Shown in pieces: positions 46,012 to 59,177 of a stretch of 64,000 bases of DNA (positions within the stretch are counted from its first letter, which is position 1; every line of letters starts with the position of its first letter). Origin of the DNA: Rhabditoides inermis (lineage: Eukaryota; Nematoda; Chromadorea; Rhabditida; Rhabditidae); the NCBI GenBank assembly GCA_963966185.1, contig CAWZYM010000174.1, forward strand, positions 403,501-467,500. The letters are read 5' to 3'. The notes below the pieces were generated by a model. The model did no database searches, had not been told where the DNA came from, and saw only the letters and a list, made by a program, of their open reading frames with translations. The translations under genes and the position numbers were made by a program.

Positions 46012-46822
46012 GGAAATGCGTTACGATTTCTAAAATTGATTCAATATGTTTCTCTAAAGGCATCTCAAAAATATGAAATGAGTATGGCGATTCGAAACTA
46101 TGCGAAAATATGGTTTTCTTTCTAATTTTTTCATCTTACCATAAAACTGTGTCACACGCGCGCACATCCACTGCGCTACCGTGCTCGGTTTTGTGAAAAA
46201 AGGAATCCGCGGGAATCGGAATGCCCGTCACTAAGACCAAATCGGAACTTCAATACACGATTCTAACGATAAATGCTCTGAAGAGACAAAAATTTCTAAA
46301 CGGGTGTGATTTATTTGTTACGATTCCGTTGTCCGAATGGCCTAACTGGACGGAGGCGGTTTCTCACATTCATACAGAATGTTGTCAAAACTGAAATAGT
46401 GTTCAAAAACAACAATTGAAAAAAGTTCTTCACATCTCAGCGATCTATAACACTCGGATTATTCAAAATTAAAGAAGAATTCCGGGGAAAATAGGAATGG
46501 CGGTCAAGAGGGGCAAAATGATACTTAGGAACACGATTCTGGCATTGAAAATTCTGAGAGGCTTTAAAAAGTTACGTTTTTGAATTATTTATTACAATTC
46601 CTCACCTCCAAATAGTCTAATTGGACGAGGGCGGAGCCTCACTCCGCTGCCCACCGCTGCCGTACTCGCGGTTTCCCGCCAAAATCTGGTTCCGGGCGCG
46701 CTAATGTTTTGGGCCGGTGACTCTTTCCCCGGAGTTCTTCTTTAAACGTTGTTATGTTGTTACGTTATCATAGGTTTGTCCGATATTGATCATCACAGTT
46801 CTTACTGGTCGGTTCGTGGATT
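46012..46822. other. Diverged tandem repeat and tRNA-like half, no gene
   Basis: Near 46150-46195 the minus strand has an A-box-like GGTAGCGCAGTGGATG without a B box. Two related segments at about 46200-46375 and 46480-46640 share the order GGAAT...AGGAATG or GGAATG...GTCA...ACACGATTCT, then ATTTATT...ACGATTCC or ACAATTCC, then TGGACG, so this is an old tandem duplication. Confidence 0.45.
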
Positions 46823-47220
46823 TGCAGCGACGCTGACCTTACTAAGGATTTAGACGTGCGAATCGCCTAAGCCTGCTCCGCGTTCAATTCGCTGGAAAAG
46901 GTTTTGTGGAGATCGAGCGTCGCCAATCACGTCAAGATACGGATCTACCTCACCGCCATCCGACCTGCGATTCTCTACGGATTCGGCACTTGGGCTGTCA
47001 ATAAGAAGCTCGAAGAGAAGCTGGATACGGCGGAACGCAAATTTTTGCGCCGGATGCTAAGCTACTTATAATAATGTTTATCTGCCGTGACATAACATAC
47101 ACGAATAAGTGAAAGTAGCAGACTTCTACCGTCGCCACAACTCGCAGTTGTATCGGGATGTAAACAACATCTACTCCTGTATCCTGCGCAAAAAGTCCGA
47201 GCTCACCCCCTCGCGGCAAG
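46823..47220 (+). pseudogene. RTE-like LINE C-terminal remnant
   Basis: Frames read DLTKDLDVRIA, ACSAFNSLEKVLWRSS, VKIRIYLTAIRPAILYGFGT and KLEEKLDTAERKFLRRMLSY, the pattern that follows RT in RTE-type LINEs. Stops interrupt it. It ends at the junction with the 1215-bp duplicate at 47228. Confidence 0.65.
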
Positions 47221-47227
47221 TAGTGGC

Positions 47228-48442
47228 AATGACCTAAGGATGATCCATCGATGCTCTCAAGTTTCGCTCAATCTCTAGCACTTTTTTTTCTTATCGGGTA
47301 TTTGAGCGTTTTTTCGAAGAGTATATACTCAATGTTTCTTCATCATCAACTTGGCTTTGTTTCTCGCAAGTCCGTCGAGTTTCAACTACTCAAGTTTCTC
47401 AACCATTAGACCTCCGCCGTTGACAGGAAAGAGGTCATCGATGTTATCTACTTTGAATTCAGCAAAGCATTCGACAGTGTGTCCCTCGGGTTCAGTCAAT
47501 TGTCGAGTAGGTTCACAATTACACGAGTAGCTTTTTTCCGCGTTGGCTTTACTTTCTCCGAAAGCGGCATCATATGTCGTGCCCCTTAGGGAACAGTTTC
47601 CTTTTTGCTCTACATGGAGGATTGGTTTTCTCATCAAGGCGACATGTGTAATTTACGCAGACGAACTCAAGGTCTATCGCTCATTTCTCCCTGGCGACGA
47701 CTGCAACTCACTACAAGCGGCTATCGATAACGTAGAACAATGGTCTATAGAATCCCTATGGTTTCTAGAATCCCTCTCACTCGAATCCCTCTCACGTCTA
47801 CACGATGGTAGTAAGATCACGTCAGTTGACGAAGTGGATAATCTAGGCTTTGCCATCATATCTAACCTACATTTCGGAAAACACTGCAACAACGTCCTTG
47901 GGTAATTTTTTTACCGGTTGAATCGTGGGCCCTCCTAGTCGAGAACAAGATGGGATTTTAGGTGTCAGTTTTTAACGATCGTTTCCCTACGTTCTATCGT
48001 TTCGGTCGAACAGCAGTTTTTCCTTGCCATCCAAAATCTATACAACGTGAGACTGCATTCCTGTCAAAGATGATCACTTCAATTGTCTCTGACAGAAGAC
48101 ACGGTAGTCTTTTACTACTCAAGTTGTTCACTCAACGTTTTGAAAATGCGTTTTTTTTTTCACTGACATCACGATAACCAAAAACAGATACACAGTCAGA
48201 ATTTGTCATTTAAAAGATGCTGGAAAGCGAACAAAATACTAAAAGAGAACTGTCCTCAAGTCACGACACTATTCGCAATATTGATAATAAAAAAGAGTTG
48301 TTGAATCAAATTTGTCTAAAAATAACACAGAACTTTGGAGGAAATGTAATCCGAATTTGGACTGTTGATTCGAGAAATCACTTCTTGTCGTGAGCTTGTC
48401 AGAACAGCACCTTTCCCGCCAATTGCATCTTCTTTGACCAAA
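47228..48442. repeat. 1215-bp duplicated block, second copy
   Basis: Copy of 43275-44489. It carries the same dead RT (about 47393-48238) and, on the minus strand near 48314-48420, an orphan last exon of the secreted family ending LCYF. Confidence 0.92.
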
Positions 48443-49240
48443 CTAGCGCTCCGGCGCGCTGTCGCGCGCCTCCGCGCTAGATCATGAAAAAAAGAAGAAT
48501 AGAATAGAAACTCATAGAATATGATCTCAATCAGAATCACTCATGAAAATGAGAAGAATAGAAATTCATACAAGTTTTTGTTATGATCAATAATACTGTT
48601 TATTTACAATTTCATAACATTTTGAGTGAAACTGATTATTAAAGTAGAGAAGATTAGTCGATTGATGTATTGATTGCACTCATAAGTATGTGGTCTAGAG
48701 GCGATGCAATAATAATAATATCTGGTCTGCAAGTGCTTTGGGTAGCTGCCGCGTACCTCCGTTGTACAAGTCAGTAGTTCTATGTATATTTCTGAATTTA
48801 AATGTCCTCGCTTATACAGAAAGAGCACCCGCACGGTGCCGCGCGCTCCCGCTATCAATATCTATGAATACATAGATCAATGATAATCATTATACATTTT
48901 TTCTGAACTATACTTTTCTTTGCTCATAAAAACTCTCTCTCTCATCTCCTTCTTTTAGTTTTAACGCTACGAAAACAGAGAGCTTTGCTACTGCTACCTC
49001 TCGCCCTCTTTTATTCTCGCATTCTCTCTCTCTCTCTTTCTCTCTCTGTCTCTCTCTATCTCTTCCTTCCCTTTTTTTTATCTAACTCTTCCTTTTTCCC
49101 CTCTTCCTCTTTTTCCACTGCCTTTCTTTATATATATCTATATGCTTCTCTTTAACTTTTCCTCTCTCTTCCTCTCTCTCTCTCTCTCTCTCCGTTCTTT
49201 GTCAATGCATTTTTAGAGATTGAAGTAAAACTTTTGCTTG
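48443..49240. repeat. Satellite-border sequence and pyrimidine-rich tract
   Basis: It starts with a GC-rich palindrome-like motif (CTAGCGCTCCGG...CGCGCTAG), akin to those in the satellite to the right. A CTCTCT-rich stretch follows at about 48960-49195. No gene seen. Confidence 0.55.
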
Positions 49241-49289
49241 GACATGGAGCTTCTGCTGCCGGACAGCGAGATTTTGATGTTTTTTAACC

Positions 49290-50455
49290 GGATACTGAAA
49301 GCAAAATTGAGGACGTGGACTACAGCCGAGGACGTAAACTCAACTATCTGCAAAGTTTCATACAAATTGGTTTAGTCTGAATCAAGTCATGAACGCGGAA
49401 CTAATCAAAATCGCAAAAGAAATGCGAGAGCGCGCGCATCTTTTGATAATTGGACAATATGTTCCTCACACCGTAACCAATAACGCTGAATTTTGCAGGT
49501 ACGCTCTTTTTGTTGAAACTATTTGTTGAACGTATTTACGGAAAATGAAGCGAAGATGTTTCTTAGATGAGACACGTTCGCTGCGAACAGCAACAAAATC
49601 GATTACTTTTGTGTTTTTTCTTCGATATATAGGCAATGAGTGTAATTGGAGAGTAATCACGAAGTGGACTGCGTCCTGAAGTAATATGTAAACTTTCTGA
49701 AAAACATCACGCAAATCGGTCAAGTAAAAACGGAGATATGCCCGCGGACACACAAGAAAAGGTGCAAAAGTGTCTATTTTTGGTGGTTTTCGACCATAAA
49801 TAGAGGTAATGAAAGCAAAATTCAGAACTGTCACAAAGTGGACTGCATCAGAAGACGTGAACTCAACTATCTTATAAGTTTCATGCAAACTGGTTCTGTA
49901 TGAATCGAGTTATGACCGCGGAAATACTAAAAATCGCAAAAGTGAGGCGAGAGCGCGCGCGCGGCTCTTGCTAATTTGGCTATATTTTCCTTACACCGTA
50001 ACCAATGATGATGAAACTTGCAGGTTCGTGACAGAACTATTTGTTGAAAGTAATTACAGAACAAGAAGCGAAACTGTTTCTTAGGTGAGAAGCTTTTGCA
50101 GCGGACAGCACCAAAATCGGCGAAATTTGAGGTTTTTCTACCAACTATAGGCAATGAGTGTATTCGGAGAGTAATCACGAAGTGGACTGCATCCTGGAGT
50201 AATATGTAAACTTTCTGCGAAGTTTGACGCGAATCGGTTCGGTAGAAACGGAGTTATGCCCGCGGACACACAAGAAAAAGTGCAAAAGTGACCATTTTTG
50301 GTGGTTTTTTGACCAAATATGGACGTAGAGGAGGAGTTGAGAGGTGCCTGAATTTTGTTGTCGTCTGGTGCAGGTGACACAACTTTCTACAAAGTTTCAT
50401 AGGAATCGGTTAAGTTTGAAGCTAGTTATGACCTTCCAATGACGGACACCATAGG
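49290..50455. repeat. Diverged tandem repeat (about 517-bp period) with a recurring sub-motif
   Basis: The GAAGTGGACTGC...CCCGCGGACACACAAG part at about 49660-49760 recurs at about 50178-50275, and the TAACCAAT...ACTATTTGTTGAA part at 49467 recurs at 49998. Within it, a sub-motif of the type AAGTTTCAT..AAT(T/C)GGTT..GAATC..GTTATG occurs about five times (near 49355, 49685, 49890, 50205, 50390). No long ORF. Confidence 0.65.
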
Positions 50456-50477
50456 ACATTTTAGTAGAAAAGGAGAC

Positions 50478-50740
50478 TAGCGCGCTTCGCGCGCTAGAAA
50501 TATAGGTAGAAAATAGAAGAGAAAATTATCTATCGATTGATATATAGATTGACTTGATATGTGCTCTGGAAGTGCTATTAGGAGCTGTGCTAGAAGTGCT
50601 GTTGTCAGTCTTCCAGTAGATGACTGATCTTTATTTATTTCCTTTTTATATTTACAGTAATTTTAAATAATTAGAAAGTGTCACAGTCTATCTGGTTGAT
50701 AGTATCTGGTTGACTGTTTTTCTACAGATATATTTACTAT
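50478..50740. repeat. Macrosatellite 5' module, copy 1
   Basis: It begins at the palindrome TAGCGCGCTTCGCGCGCTAG, then AT-rich sequence with CTATCGATTGATATATAG and a GTGCTCTGGAAGTGCT motif, and leads into the 139-bp array. Copies start near 56398, 59180 and 61908. Confidence 0.85.
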
Positions 50741-53700
50741 GCTCATAGAAGGCGCTCCGGCACGCTCCGCTGTCAGAGCATATCAGTAGATCAGTAATAA
50801 AAATAACAATAATGATCACTGATACTGATTTGCATTTTCTGCTACTCTCTGATATTTTATTCTCTCTCGTATGCACATGGAGGGCGCTCCGGCACGCTCC
50901 GCGCGCCTCCGCGGTCAAATTCTATCAGTAGATCAGTAATAGTAAGAATGCATTGATCACTGATACTGATATGAATTTTCTCCGACTCTCTGATCTTTCT
51001 TTCTCTCGTATGCACATAGAAAGCGCTCCGGCACGCTCCGCGCGCCTCCGCGGTCAAATTCTATCAGTAGATCAGTAATAGTAAGAATGCATTGATCACT
51101 GCTACTGATATGAATTTTCTCCGACTCTCTGATCTTTCTTTCTCTCGTATGCACATAGAAAGCGCTCCGGCACGCTTCGCGCGCCTCCGCGGTCAAATTA
51201 TATCAGTAGATCAGTAATAGTAAGAATGCATTGATCACTGCTACTGATATGAATTTTCTCCGACTCTCTGATCTTTCTTTCTCTCGTATGCACATAGAAA
51301 GCGCTCCGGCACGCTCCGCGCGCCTCCGCGGTCAAATTCTATCAGTAGATCAGTAATAGTAAGAATGCATTGATCACTGCTACTGATATGAATTTTCTCC
51401 GACTCTCTGATCTTTCTTTCTCTCGTATGCACATAGAAAGCGCTCCGGCACGCTCCGCGCTCCTCCGCGGTCAAAATATATCAGTAGATCAGTAATAGTA
51501 AGAATGCATTGATCACTGCTACTGATATGAATTTTCTCCGACTCTCTGATCTTTCTTTCTCTCGTATGCACATAGAAAGCGCTCCGGCACGCTCCGCGCG
51601 CCTCCGCGGTCAAATTCTATCAGTAGATCAGTAATAGTAAGAATGCATTGATCACTGATACTGATATGAATTTTCTCCGACTCTCTGATCTTTCTTTCTC
51701 TCGTATGCACATAGAAAGCGCTCCGGCACGCTCCGCGCGCCTCCGCGGTCAAATTCTATCAGTAGATCAGTAATAGTAAGAATGCATTGATCACTGCTAC
51801 TGATATGAATTTTCTCCGACTCTCTGATCGTTCACTTTCTCGTATGCACATAGAAAGCGCTCCGGCACGCTCCGCGCGCCTCCGCGGTCAAAATATATCA
51901 GTAGATCAGTAATAGTAAGAATGCATTGATCACTGCTACTGATATGAATTTTCTCCGACTCTCTGATCTTTCTTTCTCTCGTATGCACATAGAAAGCGCT
52001 CCGGCACGCTCCGCGCGCCTCCGCGGTCAAAATATATCAGTAGATCAGTAATAGTAAGAATGCATTGATCACTGCTACTGATATGAATTTTTTCCGACTC
52101 TCTGATCTTTCTTTCTCTCGTATGCACATAGAAAGCGCTCCGGCACGCTCCGCGCGCCTCCGCGGTCAAATTCTATCAGTAGATCAGTAATAGTAAGAAT
52201 GCATTGATCACTGCTACTGATATGAATTTTCACCGATTCTCTGATCGTTCACGCGCTAGAAAGCGCTCCGGCACGCTTCGCGCGCCTCCGCGGTCAAATT
52301 ATATCAGTAGATCAGTAATAGTAAGAATGCATTGATCACTGATACTGATATGAATTTTCTCCGACTCTCTGATCTTTCTTTCTCTCGTATGCACATAGAA
52401 AGCGCTCCGGCACGCTCCGCGCGCCTCCGCGGTCAAATTCTATCAGTAGATCAGTAATAGTAAGAATGCATTGATCACTGCTACTGATATGAATTTTCTC
52501 CGACTCTCTGATCGTTCACTTTCTCGTATGCACATAGAAAGCGCTCCGGCACGCTCCGCGCGCCTCCGCGGTCAAAATATATCAGTAGATCAGTAATAGT
52601 AAGAATGCATTGATCACTGATACTGATATGAATTTTCTCCGACTCTCTGATCTTTCTTTCTCTCGTATGCACATAGAAAGCGCTCCGGCACGCTCCGCGC
52701 GCCTCCGCGGTCAAATTCTATCAGTAGATCAGTAATAGTAAGAATGCATTGATCACTGCTACTGATATGAATTTTCTCCGACTCTCTGATCGTTCACTTT
52801 CTCGTATGCACATAGAAAGCGCTCCGGCACGCTCCGCGCGCCTCCGCGGTCAAAATATATCAGTAGATCAGTAATAGTAAGAATGCATTGATCACTGCTA
52901 CTGATATGAATTTTCTCCGACTCTCTGATCTTTCTTTCTCTCGTATGCACATAGAAAGCGCTCCGGCACGCTCCGCGCGCCTCCGCGGTCAAAATATATC
53001 AGTAGATCAGTAATAGTAAGAATGCATTGATCACTGCTACTGATATGAATTTTCTCCGACTCTCTGATCTTTCTTTCTCTCGTATGCACATAGAAAGCGC
53101 TCCGGCACGCTCCGCGCGCCTCCGCGGTCAAAATATATCAGTAGATCAGTAATAGTAAGAATGCATTGATCACTGCTACTGATATGAATTTTCTCCGACT
53201 CTCTGATCTTTCTTTCTCTCGTATGCACATAGAAAGCGCTCCGGCACGCTCCGCGCGCCTCCGCGGTCAAATTCTATCAGTAGATCAGTAATAGTAAGAA
53301 TGCATTGATCACTGCTACTGATATGAATTTTTTCCGACTCTCTGATCTTTCTTTCTCTCGTATGCACATAGAAAGCGCTCCGGCACGCTCCGCGCGCCTC
53401 CGCGGTCAAATTCTATCAGTAGATCAGTAATAGTAAGAATGCATTGATCACTGCTACTGATATGAATTTTCACCGATTCTCTGATCGTTCACGCGCTAGA
53501 AAGCGCTCCGGCACGCTTCGCGCGCCTCCGCGGTCAAATTATATCAGTAGATCAGTAATAGTAAGAATGCATTGATCACTGATACTGATATGAATTTTCT
53601 CCGACTCTCTGATCTTTCTTTCTCTCGTATGCACATAGAAAGCGCTCCGGCACGCTCCGCGCGCCTCCGCGGTCAAATTCTATCAGTAGATCAGTAATAG

Positions 53701-55190
53701 TAAGAATGCATTGATCACTGCTACTGATATGAATTTTCTCCGACTCTCTGATCGTTCACTTTCTCGTATGCACATAGAAAGCGCTCCGGCACGCTCCGCG
53801 CGCCTCCGCGGTCAAAATATATCAGTAGATCAGTAATAGTAAGAATGCATTGATCACTGCTACTGATATGAATTTTCTCCGACTCTCTGATCTTTCTTTC
53901 TCTCGTATGCACATAGAAAGCGCTCCGGCACGCTCCGCGCGCCTCCGCGGTCAAAATATATCAGTAGATCAGTAATAGTAAGAATGCATTGATCACTGCT
54001 ACTGATATGAATTTTCTCCGACTCTCTGATCTTTCTTTCTCTCGTATGCACATAGAAAGCGCTCCGGCACGCTCCGCGCGCCTCCGCGGTCAAAATATAT
54101 CAGTAGATCAGTAATAGTAAGAATGCATTGATCACTGCTACTGATATGAATTTTCTCCGACTCTCTGATCTTTCTTTCTCTCGTATGCACATAGAAAGCG
54201 CTCCGGCACGCTCCGCGCGCCTCCGCGGTCAAATTCTATCAGTAGATCAGTAATAGTAAGAATGCATTGATCACTGCTACTGATATGAATTTTTTCCGAC
54301 TCTCTGATCTTTCTTTCTCTCGTATGCACATAGAAAGCGCTCCGGCACGCTCCGCGCGCCTCCGCGGTCAAATTCTATCAGTAGATCAGTAATAGTAAGA
54401 ATGCATTGATCACTGCTACTGATATGAATTTTCACCGATTCTCTGATCGTTCACGCGCTAGAAAGCGCTCCGGCACGCTTCGCGCGCCTCCGCGGTCAAA
54501 TTATATCAGTAGATCAGTAATAGTAAGAATGCATTGATCACTGATACTGATATGAATTTTCTCCGACTCTCTGATCTTTCTTTCTCTCGTATGCACTCTT
54601 ACTATTACTGATCTACTGATAGAATTTGACCGCGGAGGCGCGCGGAGCGTGCCGGAGCGCTTTCTATGTGCATACGAGAGAAAGAAAGATCAGAGAGTCG
54701 GAGAAAATTCATATCAGTATCAGTGGAAAGCGCTCCGGCACGCTCCGCGCGCCTCCGCGGTCAAATTATATCAGTAGATCAGTTATAGTAAGAATGCATT
54801 GATCACTGCTACTGATATGAATTTTCTCCGACTCTCTGATCTTTCACTCTCTCGTATGCACATAGAAAGCGCTCCGGCACGCTCCGCGCGCCTCCGCGGT
54901 CAAAATATATCAGTAGATCAGTAATAGTAAGAATGCATTGATCACTGCTACTGATATGATTTATCTCCGACTCTTTGATTTTTTACTCTATCGTATGCCT
55001 TTAGAGGGCGCTCCGGCACGCTACGCGCGCCTCCGCGGTCAAAGCCGATCAGTAGATCAGTAGTTATAATAATATATTGAACACTGATACTGATATGCAT
55101 TCTCTCCTACTCTCTGATTTTTCACTCTCTCGTATGCTCATAGAGGGCGCTCCGGCACACTCCGCGGTAAAAGCCTATCAGTAGCTGGTT
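50741..55190. repeat. 139-bp satellite array I, about 32 monomers
   Basis: The monomer contains CTCCGGCACGCTCCGCGCGC, CTATCAGTAGATCAGTAATA and TCTCTCGTATGCACATAGAA. A shortened variant with CACGCGCTAGAAAG lies at about 52250, 53490 and 54452; the 1240-bp then 962-bp spacing (difference 278, two monomers) shows higher-order repeat structure. One monomer at 54596-54725 is inverted. The 77-aa minus-strand frames here are by-products of the repeat. Confidence 0.95.
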
Positions 55191-55265
55191 GAAATTTTTA
55201 TTTATCAGAGATACAAATATACTTTATAGTTATTACTGGTCTTATATTATAAAGTTTGAGCGAGC

Positions 55266-55319
<54 letters not shown>

Positions 55320-56397
55320 AAAAGAGTGGGATGAGCAGCTGGTTGACAATTATTATTTATTTTAGATCCCAGTAGACTTCATAGACTTCATAGTACCAAT
55401 AATCTAAAATCATAATATATAAGAGAGGGATAGAGGAAGAGATGGAGAGAGGGAGAGAAAGAGAAAGAGAGAAAGAGAGAGAGAGAGAGAGAGAGGCGTG
55501 AGAAGAGAGGGATAAGTAAAGGAGAGAGATGAGAAAAGGAGGTTACACAGTATTTCGCCTTGCCTCACTTCTATCTTTGAATATAGAATGACGTGAGTGC
55601 ATATAGTATTGTTTTATTGTATGTGCTCAGAAAATAGTTTGTTGGAGTGTGGTGAGCTGTTTCGTAGTGCATGGTGATACTCTCGCTCATTTGCACAATT
55701 GACTGTCTCTTTCTCTGACATCAGACAGACTGGCAGCTGGCGCACTCTCACCTCGCCACACTCTCTCGTCGCGGGGCAATAAAGTGGCGTCGATTAGAGG
55801 AATTTAATTGATAGCGGGCGTCAGAGGTCACAAAAAGATGCGAATTTTGGTAGAAGTGTAGTGGCCACCTATTTGCATGTTGTAGTAAAGGGAGACCTTA
55901 CACGATTGCCTAGTTTTCTTGAACAGCCCGCGACAATTGTTTGGCGTCGCCTCGCCTCGATTAAATCACTTCGTGAAAGGAAACCAGGAGGATTTATAAA
56001 AAGATTACGGGCAGATTTGTAGGTGAAGGAGTGTAGAGGAGTGACGTCGAAACCGTTTCTCGAAAGCTGGAGTCTGCGATTCGCAGTACTCGTTCTTGTA
56101 AGGCCTACTCGATGCAACCGTTCAACCACCTACCCGTCTCCTCGCCTCACATACTATTTCGCCTGTTTTCTGTCTGACTCTCTCTGATTACGTGCTATTT
56201 CGTCGGACATTCTGGAGCTTATAGCTCCGCGGATATGAGAGATAAAGATCTGAAAATTGGAATCCTGCATCTCGGGACCGAGACCATCGGATCGATGTCA
56301 CGTTTGGCTAGATAGGAGTAGTGGGTGGCGCGGTAGAGCGATGGACGTACAGACACCATAGGACATTTAGCCAGAGCGGCGCAGCGGGCGCTGCGAT
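55191..56397. repeat. Macrosatellite spacer, copy 1
   Basis: It starts AGCTGGTTGA, then a GA microsatellite (55265-55315 and 55440-55495), then a conserved block with ACTGGCAGCTGGCGCACTCTC and GGGGCAATAAAGTGGCGTCG, and ends at the palindrome near 56398. A minus-strand frame of 86 aa lies at 55869-56129. Copies at 58090-59177, 60790-61907 and 63725-64000. Confidence 0.85.
55869..56129 (-). other. Small open frame conserved in three spacers
   Basis: 86 codons, reading LTRTSTANRRLQLSRNGFDV and KSARNLFINPPGFLSRSDL. The same frame is open at 58703-58909 (shorter, changed end) and 61393-61674 (longer start). Starts and ends differ, so coding is uncertain. No domain or signal peptide is recognised. 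Confidence 0.3.
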
Positions 56398-56664
56398 AGC
56401 GCGCTTCGCGCGCTAGAAATATAGGTATAAAATAGACGAGAAAATTATCTATCGATTGATATATAGATTGACTTGATATGTGCTCTGGAAGTGCTATTAG
56501 GAGCTGTGCTAGAACTGCTGTTGTCATTCTTCCAGTAGATGACTGATCTCTATTTATTTTCCCTTTTTTTATTTTCAGTAATTTTAAATAATTAGAAAGT
56601 GTCACAGTCTATCTGGTTGATAGTATCTGGTTGACTGCTTTTCTAAAGGTGTATTTACTATGCT
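56398..56664. repeat. Macrosatellite 5' module, copy 2
   Basis: Matches 50478-50740 with small changes, again between a spacer and a 139-bp array. Confidence 0.85.
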
Positions 56665-58089
56665 CATAGAAGGCGCTCCGGCACGCTCCGCTGTCAGAGC
56701 CTATCAGTAGATCAGTAATAAAAATAACAATATAATGATCACTGATACTGATATGCATTTTCTCCCACTCTCTGATATTTTACTCTTTCGTATGCACATG
56801 GAAGGCGCTCCGGCACGCTTCGCGCGCTTCCGCGGTCAAAGCCGTTCAGTATATCAGTAATTTTAATAAACATTGATCACTGATACTGATATGCATTCTC
56901 TCCTACTCTCTGATATTTTACTCTTTCGTATGCACATAGAGGGCGCTCCGGCACGCTTTGCGCGCCTCCGCGGTCAAAGCCGATCAGTAGATCAGTAATT
57001 ATAATAATATATTGAACACTGATACTGATATGCATTCTTTCCTACTCTCTGATCTTTCACTCTCTCGTATGCACATAGAAAGCGCTCCGGCACGCTTCGC
57101 CCGCCTCCGCGGTCAAAGTATATCAGTAGATCAGTAAAAATAGGAATATATTGATCACTGATACTGATATGCATTTTCTCCGACTCTCTGATCTTTTACT
57201 CTCTCGTATGCACATAGAAAGCGCTCTGGCACGCTTCGCGCGCCTTCGCGGTCAAAGTTGATCAGTAAATCAGTAATAATAAGAATATATTGATCACTGA
57301 TACTGATATGCATTTTCTCCAACTCTCTGATTTTTTACTCCCTCGTATGCACTCAGAAAGCGCTCCGGCACGCTTCGCGCGCCTCCGCGGTCAAAATTGA
57401 TCAGTAAATCAGTAATATTAAGAATATATAGATCGCTGATACTAATATGCAATTTCTCCAACTCTCTGATCTTTTACTCTCTCGTATGCACATATATGCG
57501 CTCCGGCACGCTTCGCGCGCCTCCGCGGGGGAAGTCTATCAGTAGATCAGTAATAATAAGACTATATTAATCACTGCTACTGATATGCATTTTCTCCGAC
57601 TCTTTGATTTTTCACTTTCTCGTATGCACATAGAAAGCGCTCCGGCACGGTTCGCGCGCCTCCGCGGTCAAAGCCGATCAGTAGATCAGTAATTATAATA
57701 ATATATTGAACACTGATACTGATATGCATTCTTTCCTACTCTCTGATCTTTCACTCTCTCGTATGCACATAGAAAGCGCTCCGGCACGCTTCGCCCGCCT
57801 CCGCGGTCAAAGTATATCAGTAGATCAGTAATAATAAGAATATATTGATCACTGCTACTGATATAAATTTTCTCCGACTCTCTGATCATTCATTTTCTCG
57901 TATGCACATAGAAAGCGCTCCGGCACGCTTCGCGCGCCTCCGCGGTCAAAGCCGATCAGTAGATCAGTAATTATAATAATATATTGAACACTGATACTGA
58001 TATGCATTCTTTCCTACTCTCTGATCTTTCACTCTTTCGTATGCACATAGAGGGCGCTCCGGCACACTCCGCGGTAAAAGCCTATCAGT
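56665..58089. repeat. 139-bp satellite array II, about 10 monomers
   Basis: More diverged monomers than array I, with ATATTGATCACTGATACTGA and CTTCGCGCGCCTCCGCGG variants. Confidence 0.92.
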
Positions 58090-58216
58090 AGCTGGTTGAT
58101 AATTTTTATTTTTTAGAGATACAAATATAATTTATAGTTATCACTGGTCTTATATTATAAAATCGAGAGAGAGAGAAAGAGAGACGAAAGAGAGAGCGAG
58201 AAAGAGAGAGAAAGAC

Positions 58217-58253
<37 letters not shown>

Positions 58254-59177
58254 AGAGAGAGATAGAGAGAGAGAGAGAGAGACGAAAAAGAGGGATGAGA
58301 AAAGGAGAGGGATGAGAAAATAAGGTTACATAGTATTTCGCCTCGCCTCACTTCCTGATTGAATATAGAATGTCGTTAGTGCATACAGTTATATTTGTAT
58401 TGTATTTGCTCAGAATATAGAATTTGCACAGTTTGTGGAGTGTGGTGAGCTGTTTCGTAGTGCATGGTGCTGTTCTCGCTCATTTGCACAATTTACTGTT
58501 TCTTTCTCTAACAGCAGACAGACTGGCAGCTGGCGCACTCTCACCTCGCCACACTCTCTCGTCGCGGGGCAATAAAACGACGTCGATTAGAGGAATTTAA
58601 TTGATAGCGAGCGTCAGAGGTCACAAAAAGATGCAAATTTTGGTAGAAGTGTAGTGGCCACCTATTTGCATGTTTTAGTAAATGGAGACCTTACACGGTT
58701 GCCTAGTTTTCTTGAACAACTGTGACAACTGTTTGGTGTCGCCTCGCCTCGACTAAATCACTTCGTGAAAGGAAACCAGGAGGAGTTATGAAAAGATTAC
58801 GGGCAGATTTGTAGGTGAGGGAGTGTAGAGGAGTGACGTCGAAACCGTTTCTCGATAGCTGAAGTCTGCGATTCGCAGTACTCGTTCTTGTAAGGTCTAC
58901 TCGCCGCACCCGATTTGCCAGTGACCCGTCTCTTCATCTGACACACTATTTCGCCGCTTTTGTGTCTGACTCTCTCTGATTACGCGCTATTTCGTCGGAC
59001 TTTCTGAAGCTTATAGCTCCGCGGATATGAGAGATAACGAGCTGAAAATTGGAATCCTGCATCTCGGGACCGAGACCATCGGATCGATGTCACGTTTGGC
59101 TAGATAGGAGTAGTGGGTGGCGCGGTAGAGCGATGGACGCACAGACACCATAGGGCATTTTACACATACACCCGACT
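58090..59177. repeat. Macrosatellite spacer, copy 2
   Basis: Same order of GA microsatellite, conserved block and small minus-strand frame (58703-58909) as copy 1. Confidence 0.85.

Noticed and set aside
51241..54371. Series of near-identical 77-aa minus-strand frames
   Set aside because: They are the same frame of each 139-bp satellite monomer, overlapping by one period; the repeat, not coding, explains them.
50741..55190. CRISPR-like regular repeats
   Set aside because: Repeat and between-repeat parts are both conserved and 139 bp long; there are no variable spacers, and the genome is eukaryotic.
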